Shown: positions 16,359 to 24,663 of the stretch, one piece after another | Layout: every line of letters begins with the position of its first letter | Position numbering within the stretch: position 1 is the stretch's first letter | NCBI GenBank assembly: GCA_947478755.1 | Contig: CANJXH010000008.1 | Coordinates: 1 to 35,921, forward strand | Reading direction: 5' to 3' | DNA from: Betaproteobacteria bacterium | GTDB taxonomy: Bacteria; Pseudomonadota; Gammaproteobacteria; Burkholderiales; Rhodocyclaceae | DNA: 35,921 bases | Position numbers and translations under genes: made by a program | Notes under the pieces: model-generated | The model's input: only the letters and a program-made list of their open reading frames with translations | The model's database searches: none | What the model was told of the DNA's origin: nothing

Positions 16359-18905
16359 CTATTGTGACGAGAAGACCGGGTCGGCAACGGGTTGTACGAT
16401 TTGTCCGTAGCCAGGAATATTGCGTTTGAGGATGTCCAGCGGGTTGGATCCAATGTCCGAGAATCCGTTCAACTGCAATTGGACAAAGATCGAGTTGTTG
16501 ACCTGCCCGACCGCCGTTGCCAGACGTTGCACGACGAACCTGGACGCCCAGCACCCGCCATCGTACTCAAGGCCGGCGACGCTTTCGATGACGCGCTTGT
16601 CGCGGAAGGAATAGTTGTAGCGCCCGACAGCATGCCAGCCGCCAAACAGCGGCCACTGCGCCGATGTATCGATCTGGCGCAATAGTGCGCGGGTGTAGCG
16701 GTAACCGGCATTGAATACCTTGCCGGTTTCGGGCTGGTAGCGTGCACCGAAGTTGAGGCGCTCGATTTCCTTGTCCTGATTGTTGTACTGCACGCCGGAG
16801 TCGAGGCTGACCTCACGCGTCAGCTTGCCGGACAAGGCGGCCAGCAAGTCGGCAATATGCTGGGTGCGCGGCGCGACGCCGGGAATGGTGACGGTCTGGT
16901 CGGCAAAGTAATAGCGCTGTCCGACGGCGGCCCGCAGCAGTTCCTCGCCATTGGCGGCATCCACCATGCGCGACGTCACGGCAAGTGTCAGCTGATTGGC
17001 ATCCGAAATGCGATCGTTCCCGGTGTAGGCATTCTCGGAAAAAATCTGCGCGAAATTGAAGTCGGCGAGGCCGGTATCGAACAGGGGAATCTTCGTCTGG
17101 TCACGTCGCGGCACCTTGAGATAGAAAGCCCGCGGCTCAAGCGTCTGCGTGTAGTCCTGGCTGAACAGTTGCAAGGGGCGTTCAAACACCATGCCGCTGT
17201 CAATGCTGAAGATCGGCACATTGCGCGTAATCTGGTCAGGAATAGTGGCCGCCTGCTGGGACAACTGATAGCGTGTCGAGTGAAAGCCAACCTTGGGCGT
17301 TACGTAAAACGCGGCTGTCTGCATCGGGTAGGAAAGCTGCGGATACAAGGTGGTGCGCTTACCCTCGACGACTGTTCCCGTGGGATTGGAAAAGTCGACA
17401 TACTCGCCCGAAAAGATCAGCTCGGTTCCAAATGGCAGGTCGGGACGATCGGCATTGACGACCAATTGCGGCAGGCGGTCATAGGGTATCGCAACCGGTG
17501 GCTGCGAAGGATCCTGCAAGGTCTGGAACCGCTGTGCCATCAACTGCGCGGACCACCATCCGGAACCGTAATTGAGGCGACCTTCCCGCAGCAGGTTGGT
17601 CTGCGTGATATTGGAAAGTCGCGTCGACAGGTCGGAGAAGTAGGTGTCGTCCGAGACCCTGTTCAGGTTCAGCGAGCCGCTGAAACCATAACCTAAATTC
17701 TGGTCATGCTTGATGGTGAGGGCGCTTCGGTTGGTATGGGTGATCTGGTCATTCTCCAGAAACTCACCCGCGACCTGCCCGATGTAGCTCTGACCTAGAT
17801 AGCGATACTCGGCCGCCCACTGCGTACCACGCTTGGCCATGAAGCGCGGTGCAATGGTGGCGTCCATGTCCGGCGCGATGTTCCAGTAGAAGGGCTGCGT
17901 ATATTCCGGGCCGCCCTTGCTGGTACTGCCGATCGTCGGTGCCAGGAGCCCGGTCTTGCGCCGATTGTCCAGCGTGAAGGACATCCACGGCGAGTACAGG
18001 ATCGGCACGTCCTTGAATACGATGGTGGTTCCCTTTGCTACCCCCTCGCTGGCAACATAATCCAGCGACAGGTCGCTGACTCTGGCGAACCAGGCAGGGT
18101 CGCCAGCCGTGGCGGGGCAAGTGGTGTAGGTGGCGTCCTTGAGCTGGTACTTGTCTTCGCCGACAAAGTTGAGAATGCTGGCGGTGCCGTTGGCGCTTGC
18201 ATCCTGATCCTTGCCCGTCTGATCCTTGCCGGTCAGGCGATGAAGCGTATACGCCGGTGTATCAAAACTGCCAACGCTTTCACCCAGCTTGAGTTTCATG
18301 TGCGGCCCCGCGATCGACTCGCCCGGGCTGGTCAAGCGGACATTGCCGGTCGCCTCGGCTTCATCGGCCTGCTCGCGATAGACGAGCTTGTCAGCCTTGA
18401 TGGTCCGATCACCCCGGACCATATCAACATCGCCCTCGGCAACACTCTCGACACCGGTGACCCCATCAATATGATTGGCAGTGACGTATACCGGCTGTTC
18501 GGCGGTCGGTACAACAGCCTGGGGAGCAGCCGGCGCCTTGGTGGCCTTTGTTGCCGCAACCGGCGCGGCGATGGATGCCGCCACGGCTGCCGTGGCCGCA
18601 GGCGCTGCTGTGGGTGCTGACGCTGCCTGAGGCGCCAGATTTTTTGGTGCCGGCGAGGATGGAGTGGCGGTTATTGGCAGGGGCGCCTTTGTTGCAGCAA
18701 CTGCGGCGGCGGAAGCTGCCGGTGCGGCGCTGACCGGCGCATCGAGCGACTCGGGGGAAGGCGGCAGTGGCGGCAATCCCAGCAATGTCGGATCAACCTT
18801 CAACGGCGGAAGCGCGATGGTTGCAGCAACAGCGGCACCAGCCATGGTGTGCAATGCGAGAGCCGCAGATAGACTGCGCAAATGTCTGCGGTTGGAACTG
18901 GACAT
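16359..18905 (-). CDS. lptD: LPS-assembly outer-membrane protein LptD
   Basis: LptD is the beta-barrel that, with LptE, inserts lipopolysaccharide into the outer leaflet. From ATG 18905 the protein is 848 aa, with a signal sequence (SLSAALALHTMAGAAVA). A ~100-residue Ala/Pro/Ser-rich linker follows, then the OstA/LptA-like jellyroll (about residues 135-270, YVTANHIDGVTGVESVAEGD) and the barrel (FKDVPILYSPWMSF to LQLNGFSDIGSNP). Only two cysteines exist, C263 (TTCPATAG) and C785 (GGCWAS), corresponding to one inter-domain disulphide. The start is not certain: the frame is open to 19046, but the product should begin at a signal peptide. It is divergent from amgK. Confidence 0.95.
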   Translation of the reverse strand: MSSSNRRHLRSLSAALALHTMAGAAVAATIALPPLKVDPTLLGLPPLPPSPESLDAPVSAAPAASAAAVAATKAPLPITATPSSPAPKNLAPQAASAPTAAPAATAAVAASIAAPVAATKATKAPAAPQAVVPTAEQPVYVTANHIDGVTGVESVAEGDVDMVRGDRTIKADKLVYREQADEAEATGNVRLTSPGESIAGPHMKLKLGESVGSFDTPAYTLHRLTGKDQTGKDQDASANGTASILNFVGEDKYQLKDATYTTCPATAGDPAWFARVSDLSLDYVASEGVAKGTTIVFKDVPILYSPWMSFTLDNRRKTGLLAPTIGSTSKGGPEYTQPFYWNIAPDMDATIAPRFMAKRGTQWAAEYRYLGQSYIGQVAGEFLENDQITHTNRSALTIKHDQNLGYGFSGSLNLNRVSDDTYFSDLSTRLSNITQTNLLREGRLNYGSGWWSAQLMAQRFQTLQDPSQPPVAIPYDRLPQLVVNADRPDLPFGTELIFSGEYVDFSNPTGTVVEGKRTTLYPQLSYPMQTAAFYVTPKVGFHSTRYQLSQQAATIPDQITRNVPIFSIDSGMVFERPLQLFSQDYTQTLEPRAFYLKVPRRDQTKIPLFDTGLADFNFAQIFSENAYTGNDRISDANQLTLAVTSRMVDAANGEELLRAAVGQRYYFADQTVTIPGVAPRTQHIADLLAALSGKLTREVSLDSGVQYNNQDKEIERLNFGARYQPETGKVFNAGYRYTRALLRQIDTSAQWPLFGGWHAVGRYNYSFRDKRVIESVAGLEYDGGCWASRFVVQRLATAVGQVNNSIFVQLQLNGFSDIGSNPLDILKRNIPGYGQIVQPVADPVFSSQ

Positions 18906-18957
18906 GCTTTTGTCGTTTTGTGGGCCAAGCAAGCGCACCAGGGCACTGCCGGCTGAA

Positions 18958-18966
18958 TGATAAGAT
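18958..18966 (+). promoter_or_regulatory. Candidate extended -10 promoter of amgK-murU
   Basis: TGATAAGAT fits an extended -10 (TGn plus TAAGAT), 60 nt before the amgK ATG, with no clear -35. Its predicted start point falls inside the -10 of the opposing lptD promoter. Confidence 0.35.
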
Positions 18967-18973
18967 TGGTCGG

Positions 18974-18982
18974 ATTCTAGCA
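18974..18982 (-). promoter_or_regulatory. Candidate extended -10 promoter of the lptD operon
   Basis: On the minus strand TGCTAGAAT followed by CCG is an extended -10 element 69 nt before the lptD ATG. The same string TGCTAGAAT appears upstream of hemC. No good -35 is seen and I see no sigmaE-type GGAACTT box. Confidence 0.45.
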
Positions 18983-19026
18983 CCCCCGCTTGTCCCGAGA
19001 CCCACCCCAAAACATCTGGAAAATCC

Positions 19027-20055
19027 ATGCAACGCCAACGTGCCATAGAAACCTGGCTGGGTTCATTGCTGCCCGGTCAAACGATTTCGCTGGCGCCGGC
19101 TTCGGCCGATGCCAGCTTTCGCCGCTACTTCCGTTTCTCGCTCGCAGATGGCAGCACGAGAATTGTCATGGATGCCCCCCCGGCGCATGAAGACTGCGGC
19201 CCCTGGCTGCGGATCCAGGCCTTGTTCCATGCCGCCGGCGCCGCCGTGCCGGAGGTCTACGCCGAAAATCTGGAGCAGGGCTTTCTGCTGCTGTCCGACC
19301 TCGGCACCACCACCTATTTGAATGTCCTCTCCAACACCGATGCAGCAGCGGCGGCACCGCTATACCTCGCGGCTCTGGACACCCTGGTCAGCATCCAGGC
19401 GTCGAGCAGCCCAGATGTGCTGCCTGCCTATGATCACGCCTTGCTGAAGCGTGAAATCGATCTTTTCCCCGAGTGGTATGTCGGGCGTCACCTCCGCGTG
19501 ACGCTGGATGACAAACAGCGTGCGCAACTCTCGGACGTGTTTGAAAAAATCATGGCCGTCAACTTGGCCGAACCGAAAGTCTTCGTCCACCGTGATTACC
19601 ACTCACGCAACCTGATGGTGCCGGCGTCGGGTGGCAAGCCCGGCGTCATCGACTTTCAGGACGCCGTCTACGGGCCGATCAGCTACGACCTGGTATCGCT
19701 GTTGAAGGATGCCTACATCGAATGGGAAGAAGAACAGGCGCTCGACTGGCTGATCCGCTATTGGGAAAGAGCACGCAAGGCCGGGGTGCCGGTGAATGCC
19801 GACTTCGCCGAGTTTCATCGTCACTATGAGTGGATGGGCGTACAGCGCCACCTCAAGGTACTCGGCATCTTTGCCCGCCTCTATCACCGTGATGGCAAGG
19901 ATGGCTACCTCAAGGACATGCCACTGGTCGCCAAATATCTGCGCACGGCCTGCACCCGTTACGACGAACTTTCGCCGCTGCGCAAACTGCTCGACCAGCT
20001 CGAAGACAAGGTCACGGTATTGGGCCAGACCATGGCAAAGCCGTCGGTGGAGTGA
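19027..20055 (+). CDS. amgK: Anomeric N-acetylmuramate/N-acetylglucosamine kinase AmgK
   Basis: AmgK phosphorylates recycled MurNAc (and GlcNAc) at the anomeric carbon, feeding MurU and so bypassing de novo UDP-MurNAc synthesis; this route underlies intrinsic fosfomycin tolerance in pseudomonads. The 342-aa protein has the aminoglycoside-phosphotransferase fold: N-lobe ASFRRYFRF (about residues 28-38), hinge FLLLSDLG, catalytic loop VHRDYHSRNLMV with His188 and Asp190, and VIDFQDAVYGPISYDLVSLL. Its pairing with murU 4 nt downstream and its divergence from lptD match the arrangement known in Pseudomonas, which makes the assignment much firmer than the generic fold would. Confidence 0.92.
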   Translation: MQRQRAIETWLGSLLPGQTISLAPASADASFRRYFRFSLADGSTRIVMDAPPAHEDCGPWLRIQALFHAAGAAVPEVYAENLEQGFLLLSDLGTTTYLNVLSNTDAAAAAPLYLAALDTLVSIQASSSPDVLPAYDHALLKREIDLFPEWYVGRHLRVTLDDKQRAQLSDVFEKIMAVNLAEPKVFVHRDYHSRNLMVPASGGKPGVIDFQDAVYGPISYDLVSLLKDAYIEWEEEQALDWLIRYWERARKAGVPVNADFAEFHRHYEWMGVQRHLKVLGIFARLYHRDGKDGYLKDMPLVAKYLRTACTRYDELSPLRKLLDQLEDKVTVLGQTMAKPSVE

Positions 20056-20059
20056 CAGC

Positions 20060-20755
20060 TTGAAAGCCATGATTCTGGCGGCCGGGCGCGGCGAAAGAAT
20101 GCGCCCGCTCACCGACCACACGCCCAAACCCTTGCTCGCGGCGGGCGGCAAGCCATTGATCGTCTGGCATCTCGACAGGCTTGCTGCTGCAGGATTTCGC
20201 GAAGTCGTCATCAATCACGCCCATCTCGGTGCGCAGATTGAAGCAGCGCTGGGCGATGGCACGCGTTTTGGCCTGTCTATCGTCTATTCGGCAGAGCCGC
20301 CGGGTGCGCTCGAAACGGCTGGCGGCATCGCCAGTGCATTGCCCCTGCTTGGCGAGGCACCCATTCTTGTCATCAACGGCGACATCTTCTGCGACTGGGA
20401 TGTCGGCCAGGCGCCGCTGATTGCCGCAGCACTGAAAGACGACCTCGCCCATCTTGTAATGGTGGCCAACCCGGAGCACCACCCGCGCGGCGATTTTGCG
20501 CTCGACAAGGGGCGCTGCCATTCCGCACCCAGTGCGGCGCACGCGCCACTATTTACTTTTTCCGGCACCGGAATCTACAACCCGGCATTGTTTGCGGAAG
20601 TTGGAATCGGCCAACGGGCCAAGCTCGCCCCGCTGCTGATCGAGGCAATGAATGCCGATCGCGTCGCCGGCAGTTTTCATGCAGGCAAATGGATCGATGT
20701 CGGCACGCCGCAACGACTGGCCGCGCTCGATGCCGAACTGCGAGCTTTGCGTTAA
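20060..20755 (+). CDS. murU: N-acetylmuramate alpha-1-phosphate uridylyltransferase MurU
   Basis: MurU turns MurNAc-1-phosphate and UTP into UDP-MurNAc in peptidoglycan recycling. The 231-aa nucleotidyltransferase is embedded in a longer track ORF (19796-20755). The start is TTG 20060 (MKAMILAAGRGERMRPLT), supported by GTGGAG 7 nt upstream; ATG 20069 is the alternative. The nucleotide-binding LAAGRGERMRP, KPLLAAGGKPLI, the metal-binding INGDIFCDWD near residue 105 and the WIDVGTPQRL C-terminus are typical of sugar-1-phosphate nucleotidyltransferases. Adjacent amgK defines the substrate. Confidence 0.92.
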   Translation: MKAMILAAGRGERMRPLTDHTPKPLLAAGGKPLIVWHLDRLAAAGFREVVINHAHLGAQIEAALGDGTRFGLSIVYSAEPPGALETAGGIASALPLLGEAPILVINGDIFCDWDVGQAPLIAAALKDDLAHLVMVANPEHHPRGDFALDKGRCHSAPSAAHAPLFTFSGTGIYNPALFAEVGIGQRAKLAPLLIEAMNADRVAGSFHAGKWIDVGTPQRLAALDAELRALR

Positions 20756-20764
20756 GCTGCAAAC

Positions 20765-22102
20765 ATGAACCCGACACATATGAACCTGAGCATCGCACCC
20801 GCCTTCAAGAAACGTCGCCAGCAGCTCATCAAAAAGATGGGCAGCGGTATCGCCATCATTCCCACTGCCAGCGAAAAAATCCGCAATCGCGACGCCAGCT
20901 ATCCCTTTCGCGCCGACAGCTACTTTCACTACCTCACCGGTTTCGGCGAACCCGAGTCGGTGCTTGTGCTGATCGCCGGCAAGAAACCGCAGCAGATCCT
21001 GTTCTGTCGCGACAAGGATGCAGAGCGTGAAATCTGGGACGGCTTTCGTCATGGCCCTGAAGGCGCGAAAAAGGCCTTTGGCTTCGATGCCACCCTTTCG
21101 ATCACGACGCTCGACGAACAATTGCCGCAGCTGATTGCCGACCAGCCCGCCCTCTATTTCTCGATGGGACAGGATGCAGCATGGGATGCGCGCATTACCG
21201 CTGCGCTCAACCAGGTGCGCGCCCTGTCGCGCGCCGGCAAGCGGCCGCCGGCAGACATTCGCGACGTTCATACCCCGCTTGACCAGATGCGCCTGATCAA
21301 GGACGGCCACGAGATCGCGCTGATGAAACGTGCCGCGAAGATTTCAGCCGGCGCCCACCAGCGCGCCATGCAGTTTGCCGCGCCCGGCAAATACGAATAC
21401 GAAGTCGAGGCCGAATTGCTGCACGAGTTCCGTCGCCATGGCAGCCAGTATCCGGCCTACACCTCCATCGTTGCCGCCGGTGCCAATGCCTGCGTGCTGC
21501 ATTACGTTGACAACGACCGCCAGATCGGCAACAACGACCTGATATTGATCGATGCCGGCTGCGAACTTGACGGCTACGCCTCCGACATCACGCGCACCTT
21601 TCCCGCCAACGGCAAATTCTCGGGCCCGCAGCGCGACATTTACCAGCTCGTGCTTGATTCACAGGCGGCTGCCATAAGTGCGACCCGCGCCGGTTCCGGC
21701 TTTCTTGATCCGCACAATGCCGCGCTCAAGGTGCTGGCGCAGGGCATGCTCGATTTCAAGCTGCTCAGGGGTTCGCTCGACAGCGTGCTCGAAACCGAAA
21801 GCTATCGGCAGTTCTACATGCATCGCACCAGCCACTGGCTCGGACTGGATGTACATGATGCCGGCGAATACAAGGACGGAAAGCACTGGACAAAACTGCA
21901 ACCCGGCATGGTGCTGACGATTGAGCCGGGCTGTTATGTGCGCCCGGCCAAAGGCGTGCCCAAGGCCTTCTGGAACATCGGCGTACGCATCGAGGATGAC
22001 GCGCTGGTCACGGCCAAGGGCTGCGAGATCATTACCGCCGCGGCACCCAAGACGGTCGCCGACATCGAAGCGGTAATGCAAAGCACGAGGAGCAAGGATT
22101 GA
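20765..22102 (+). CDS. pepP: Xaa-Pro aminopeptidase
   Basis: PepP removes N-terminal residues that precede proline; it is a cytoplasmic di-manganese M24B peptidase. The protein is 445 aa, close to E. coli PepP. The N-terminal domain (about residues 1-170) starts with FKKRRQQLIKKMGSG. The catalytic domain shows metal ligands in LIDAGCELDGYASDITRTFP, HRTSHWLGLDVHD, LTIEPGCYV and IGVRIEDDALV. Two ATGs are possible (20765 and 20780); the first is used. The stop overlaps the next start in TTGA, and a pepP-ubiH pair also exists in E. coli. Confidence 0.96.
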   Translation: MNPTHMNLSIAPAFKKRRQQLIKKMGSGIAIIPTASEKIRNRDASYPFRADSYFHYLTGFGEPESVLVLIAGKKPQQILFCRDKDAEREIWDGFRHGPEGAKKAFGFDATLSITTLDEQLPQLIADQPALYFSMGQDAAWDARITAALNQVRALSRAGKRPPADIRDVHTPLDQMRLIKDGHEIALMKRAAKISAGAHQRAMQFAAPGKYEYEVEAELLHEFRRHGSQYPAYTSIVAAGANACVLHYVDNDRQIGNNDLILIDAGCELDGYASDITRTFPANGKFSGPQRDIYQLVLDSQAAAISATRAGSGFLDPHNAALKVLAQGMLDFKLLRGSLDSVLETESYRQFYMHRTSHWLGLDVHDAGEYKDGKHWTKLQPGMVLTIEPGCYVRPAKGVPKAFWNIGVRIEDDALVTAKGCEIITAAAPKTVADIEAVMQSTRSKD

Positions 22103-23250
22103 GCCGTGAGGAATTGCTGCCGGTCGCGATTGTTGGTGGCGGCCCGGTCGGGATGGCGCTCGCTTTGGCATTGCACAAGCAGGATATTGCTGCCGAGATT
22201 TTCGATGAACGCGAGCGCGGCGCCGGTCTGAAGGACCGACGTACCCTGGCGCTCTCCCACGGCAGCAGGCAAACGCTGGAATGGCTGGGGGCGTGGCAGG
22301 GCATCGACGCGACGCCAATCCATCGCGTCCACATCTCCCACTGCAATCACGCCGGCAGGACCGTGATCCGCGCCGAAGATGAAGGTGTTCCTGCGCTGGG
22401 CCATGTGGCGTCGCTGCACGAGATCTACAAGGCACTGGACAAGGCGGTCGCCAAGGCGGGCATTGCCTACCACGAGCACACCCGCATCTCGTCCGTGCAT
22501 GCCGAGGCACAGCAGGCGAGTTTCATCGCAGGTAGCGCGCCCGGCATGGCGAAGCTGGTCGCCTATGCCGAAGGTGCGATCGACACCAACAAGATGGACC
22601 CGGAGGAAATCAATACGCACGACTATGGCCAGCATGCCGTCACCGCCATCGTGACGTCGAACGACGCCCCGGCCAATGCGGCGTGGGAACGCTTTACGCC
22701 GCATGGCCCGATCGCGCTGCTGCCGTTCGGGCAGGCCTTTGCCGTTGTGCAGTCCTGCTCACCCGAGGATGTGGCCAGGCTGACGGCCATGAGTGCCGCC
22801 GAATATCTGGCGCAACTGCAGTCGCACTTCGCCGATCGCATGCATTTCGTCGGTGCAGGCCCGCGCTACACCTTCCCGCTGGGGCTGCGCTATCGCCGCA
22901 GCGCCATCGACGCGCGCCAGGTCTGGCTGGGCAATGCAGCGCAAACCCTGCATCCGGTCGCGGGCCAGGGGTTCAATCTCGCCCTGCGCGATGCCAGGGC
23001 GTTGACCCGCGTCATCGTCGATGCAGTCGATCCGGGCAGTGCGGACGTGTTGGCCGCTTATGCCGCCAATCGCCGCGTCGACCGCCGCAGCACGATCGGC
23101 TTCACCGACATGCTGGTACGGCTGTTCAGCAACAACAATCCTGTCGCCGGCCACTTTCGCGGTGCCGGTCTGTTGGGGCTGGATGTTCTGCCGCCGGTGC
23201 GCAGTTTCATCGCCCGGCGGATGATGTTCGGCGCCCGCGCCTTTTTCTGA
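22099..23250 (+). CDS. ubiH: FAD-dependent hydroxylase, UbiH/UbiF/VisC family
   Basis: This 383-aa flavoprotein monooxygenase most likely hydroxylates the ubiquinone ring precursor. The N-terminal VAIVGGGPVGMALALAL is the FAD Rossmann motif, and GNAAQTLHPVAGQGFNLALRDA (about residues 278-299) is the family signature. The start is TTG 22099, overlapping the pepP stop by 4 nt and preceded by AGGAG at 6 nt; a second TTG 15 nt downstream is less favoured. The pepP neighbour argues for UbiH, but in betaproteobacteria family members may act on more than one ring position, so the exact regiospecificity is open. A terminator-like hairpin follows. Confidence 0.88.
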   Translation: MSREELLPVAIVGGGPVGMALALALHKQDIAAEIFDERERGAGLKDRRTLALSHGSRQTLEWLGAWQGIDATPIHRVHISHCNHAGRTVIRAEDEGVPALGHVASLHEIYKALDKAVAKAGIAYHEHTRISSVHAEAQQASFIAGSAPGMAKLVAYAEGAIDTNKMDPEEINTHDYGQHAVTAIVTSNDAPANAAWERFTPHGPIALLPFGQAFAVVQSCSPEDVARLTAMSAAEYLAQLQSHFADRMHFVGAGPRYTFPLGLRYRRSAIDARQVWLGNAAQTLHPVAGQGFNLALRDARALTRVIVDAVDPGSADVLAAYAANRRVDRRSTIGFTDMLVRLFSNNNPVAGHFRGAGLLGLDVLPPVRSFIARRMMFGARAFF

Positions 23251-23277
23251 ACCCGGAGCGCTGCCCCTTGATGCAGC

Positions 23278-23303
23278 GCAAGGCATCATGCCATTGCGGT
23301 TTT
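23278..23303 (+). terminator. Probable weak intrinsic terminator after ubiH
   Basis: GCAAGGCA and TGCCATTGC pair with one bulged A around a TCA loop and are followed by GGTTTT. An additional GCGCTG/CAGCGC stem lies just upstream (23258-23279). The short T-run makes it a moderate candidate; it separates ubiH from the dusB promoter. Confidence 0.4.
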
Positions 23304-23330
23304 GATTCGAACATCGCCGCACGGCTGGGG

Positions 23331-23336
23331 TAAAAT
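23331..23336 (+). promoter_or_regulatory. Candidate -10 of the dusB-fis promoter
   Basis: TAAAAT preceded by GGGG and followed by CCGCGCC lies 50 nt before the dusB ATG. The nearest TTGATT is 23 bp upstream, too far for a standard -35. The TAnAATCCGC form matches the other -10 candidates in this window. Confidence 0.4.
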
Positions 23337-23386
23337 CCGCGCCTCAATCCCCCGCACTTCCTTCCGCTCTCCCCGATAAATTCGCG

Positions 23387-24406
23387 ATGCAATTCGCCGG
23401 CTTTACGCTCCGTAACAATTTGTTTGTGGCACCCATGGCGGGTGTTACGGATCGTCCATTTCGTCAACTGTGCAAAAAACTAGGTGCCGGATTGGCCGTA
23501 TCGGAAATGGTGACGTCGAACTCGCTGCTCTATGGCAGTGCCAAAACCCGCCGCCGTGCCAACCACATCGGCGAGGCTGACCCGATCTCGGTGCAGATCG
23601 CCGGCGCTGATCCGGTGATGATGGCGGAGGCCGCACGCTACAACGTCGACGAAGGCGCGCAGATCATCGACATCAACATGGGTTGTCCGGCCAAGAAGGT
23701 CTGCAACGTCATGGCTGGCTCGGCATTGATGCAGGACGAAGCCCTGGTGGCGAAAATCCTTACCGCAGTCGTCAATGCCGTGCCCAATACGGCGGTGACG
23801 CTGAAGTTCCGCACCGGCTGGAATCGCGAAAACAGGAATGCGCCGACCATCGCCCGCATCGCTGAAGATTGCGGCATTCGTGCCGTCGCGATTCATGGCC
23901 GTACCCGCGCCGACCAGTACATGGGCGAAGCCGAATACGACACCATCGCGCTGGTCAAGACGCTGATCAGGATTCCGGTCATCGCCAATGGCGACATCAC
24001 CACGCCGCAAAAAGTAAAGCAGGTGCTGGCCGCCACCGGCGCCGATGGCGTGATGATTGGCCGTGCGGCACAGGGTCGGCCCTGGCTGTTCCGCGAAATC
24101 GAGCACTACCTGAACACCGGCGCGATACTGCCGCCACCCAAAGTCGCCGAGATCCACCGCATCCTGCGTGAGCATCTGCACGACCTGTACAACTTCTATG
24201 GTGAAGATACCGGGCTCAAGATTGCGCGCAAGCACATCAGCTGGTACACCAAGGGTCTGCATGGCGCAGCCACCTTCCGCCACGCCATGAACCAATTGCA
24301 AAGCGTGGAAGAACAACTCGCCGCGACGGACGAGTTCTTCCTGCAGCAGGCCGCGGCGAGCGAAGTGCTGTGCTACGAAACATACGAGGCCGCCCAGGCA
24401 GCCTGA
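23387..24406 (+). CDS. dusB: tRNA-dihydrouridine synthase B
   Basis: DusB is an FMN enzyme that reduces a uridine in the tRNA D-loop to dihydrouridine (position 17 in E. coli). The 339-aa protein has the FMN barrel start LFVAPMAGVTDRPFRQLC, the catalytic Cys in NMGCPAKKVCNVMAGSALM (about residue 104), AVAIHGRTRADQYMG near residue 165, and GADGVMIGRAAQGRPW near residue 217. The C-terminal helical domain contains HISWYTKGL. It is followed 22 nt later by fis; the dusB-fis operon is conserved through proteobacteria. Confidence 0.97.
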   Translation: MQFAGFTLRNNLFVAPMAGVTDRPFRQLCKKLGAGLAVSEMVTSNSLLYGSAKTRRRANHIGEADPISVQIAGADPVMMAEAARYNVDEGAQIIDINMGCPAKKVCNVMAGSALMQDEALVAKILTAVVNAVPNTAVTLKFRTGWNRENRNAPTIARIAEDCGIRAVAIHGRTRADQYMGEAEYDTIALVKTLIRIPVIANGDITTPQKVKQVLAATGADGVMIGRAAQGRPWLFREIEHYLNTGAILPPPKVAEIHRILREHLHDLYNFYGEDTGLKIARKHISWYTKGLHGAATFRHAMNQLQSVEEQLAATDEFFLQQAAASEVLCYETYEAAQAA

Positions 24407-24428
24407 CGAGAACAAGAGGAGTCATCAC

Positions 24429-24659
24429 ATGAGCAATGAACTGCACGATTGCGTCAAGAAGACGCTCAATCGCTACTTCCGCGACCTCGATGGCGAAACC
24501 CCGCATGCGGTGTACGACATGGTCATCTCCAGCGTGGAAAAGTCCATGCTCGAAGTCGTCCTGCAGCACGCCGAGGGCAACCAGACCCTGGCCTCCGACA
24601 TCCTCGGCATCAACCGCAACACCTTGCGACGCAAACTCAACGATTACAAACTGATCTGA
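24429..24659 (+). CDS. fis: Nucleoid-associated protein Fis
   Basis: Fis is a small dimeric DNA-bending protein that activates rRNA promoters and organises the nucleoid. The 76-aa product is shorter than the E. coli protein (98 aa), lacking much of the N-terminal beta-hairpin region; this is usual for beta-proteobacterial Fis. The C-terminal helix-turn-helix [21 protein letters not shown] is canonical. AGAGGAG lies upstream of the ATG. It sits between dusB and purH (4-nt gap to purH). Confidence 0.95.
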   Translation: MSNELHDCVKKTLNRYFRDLDGETPHAVYDMVISSVEKSMLEVVLQHAEGNQTLASDILGINRNTLRRKLNDYKLI

Positions 24660-24663
24660 AACC

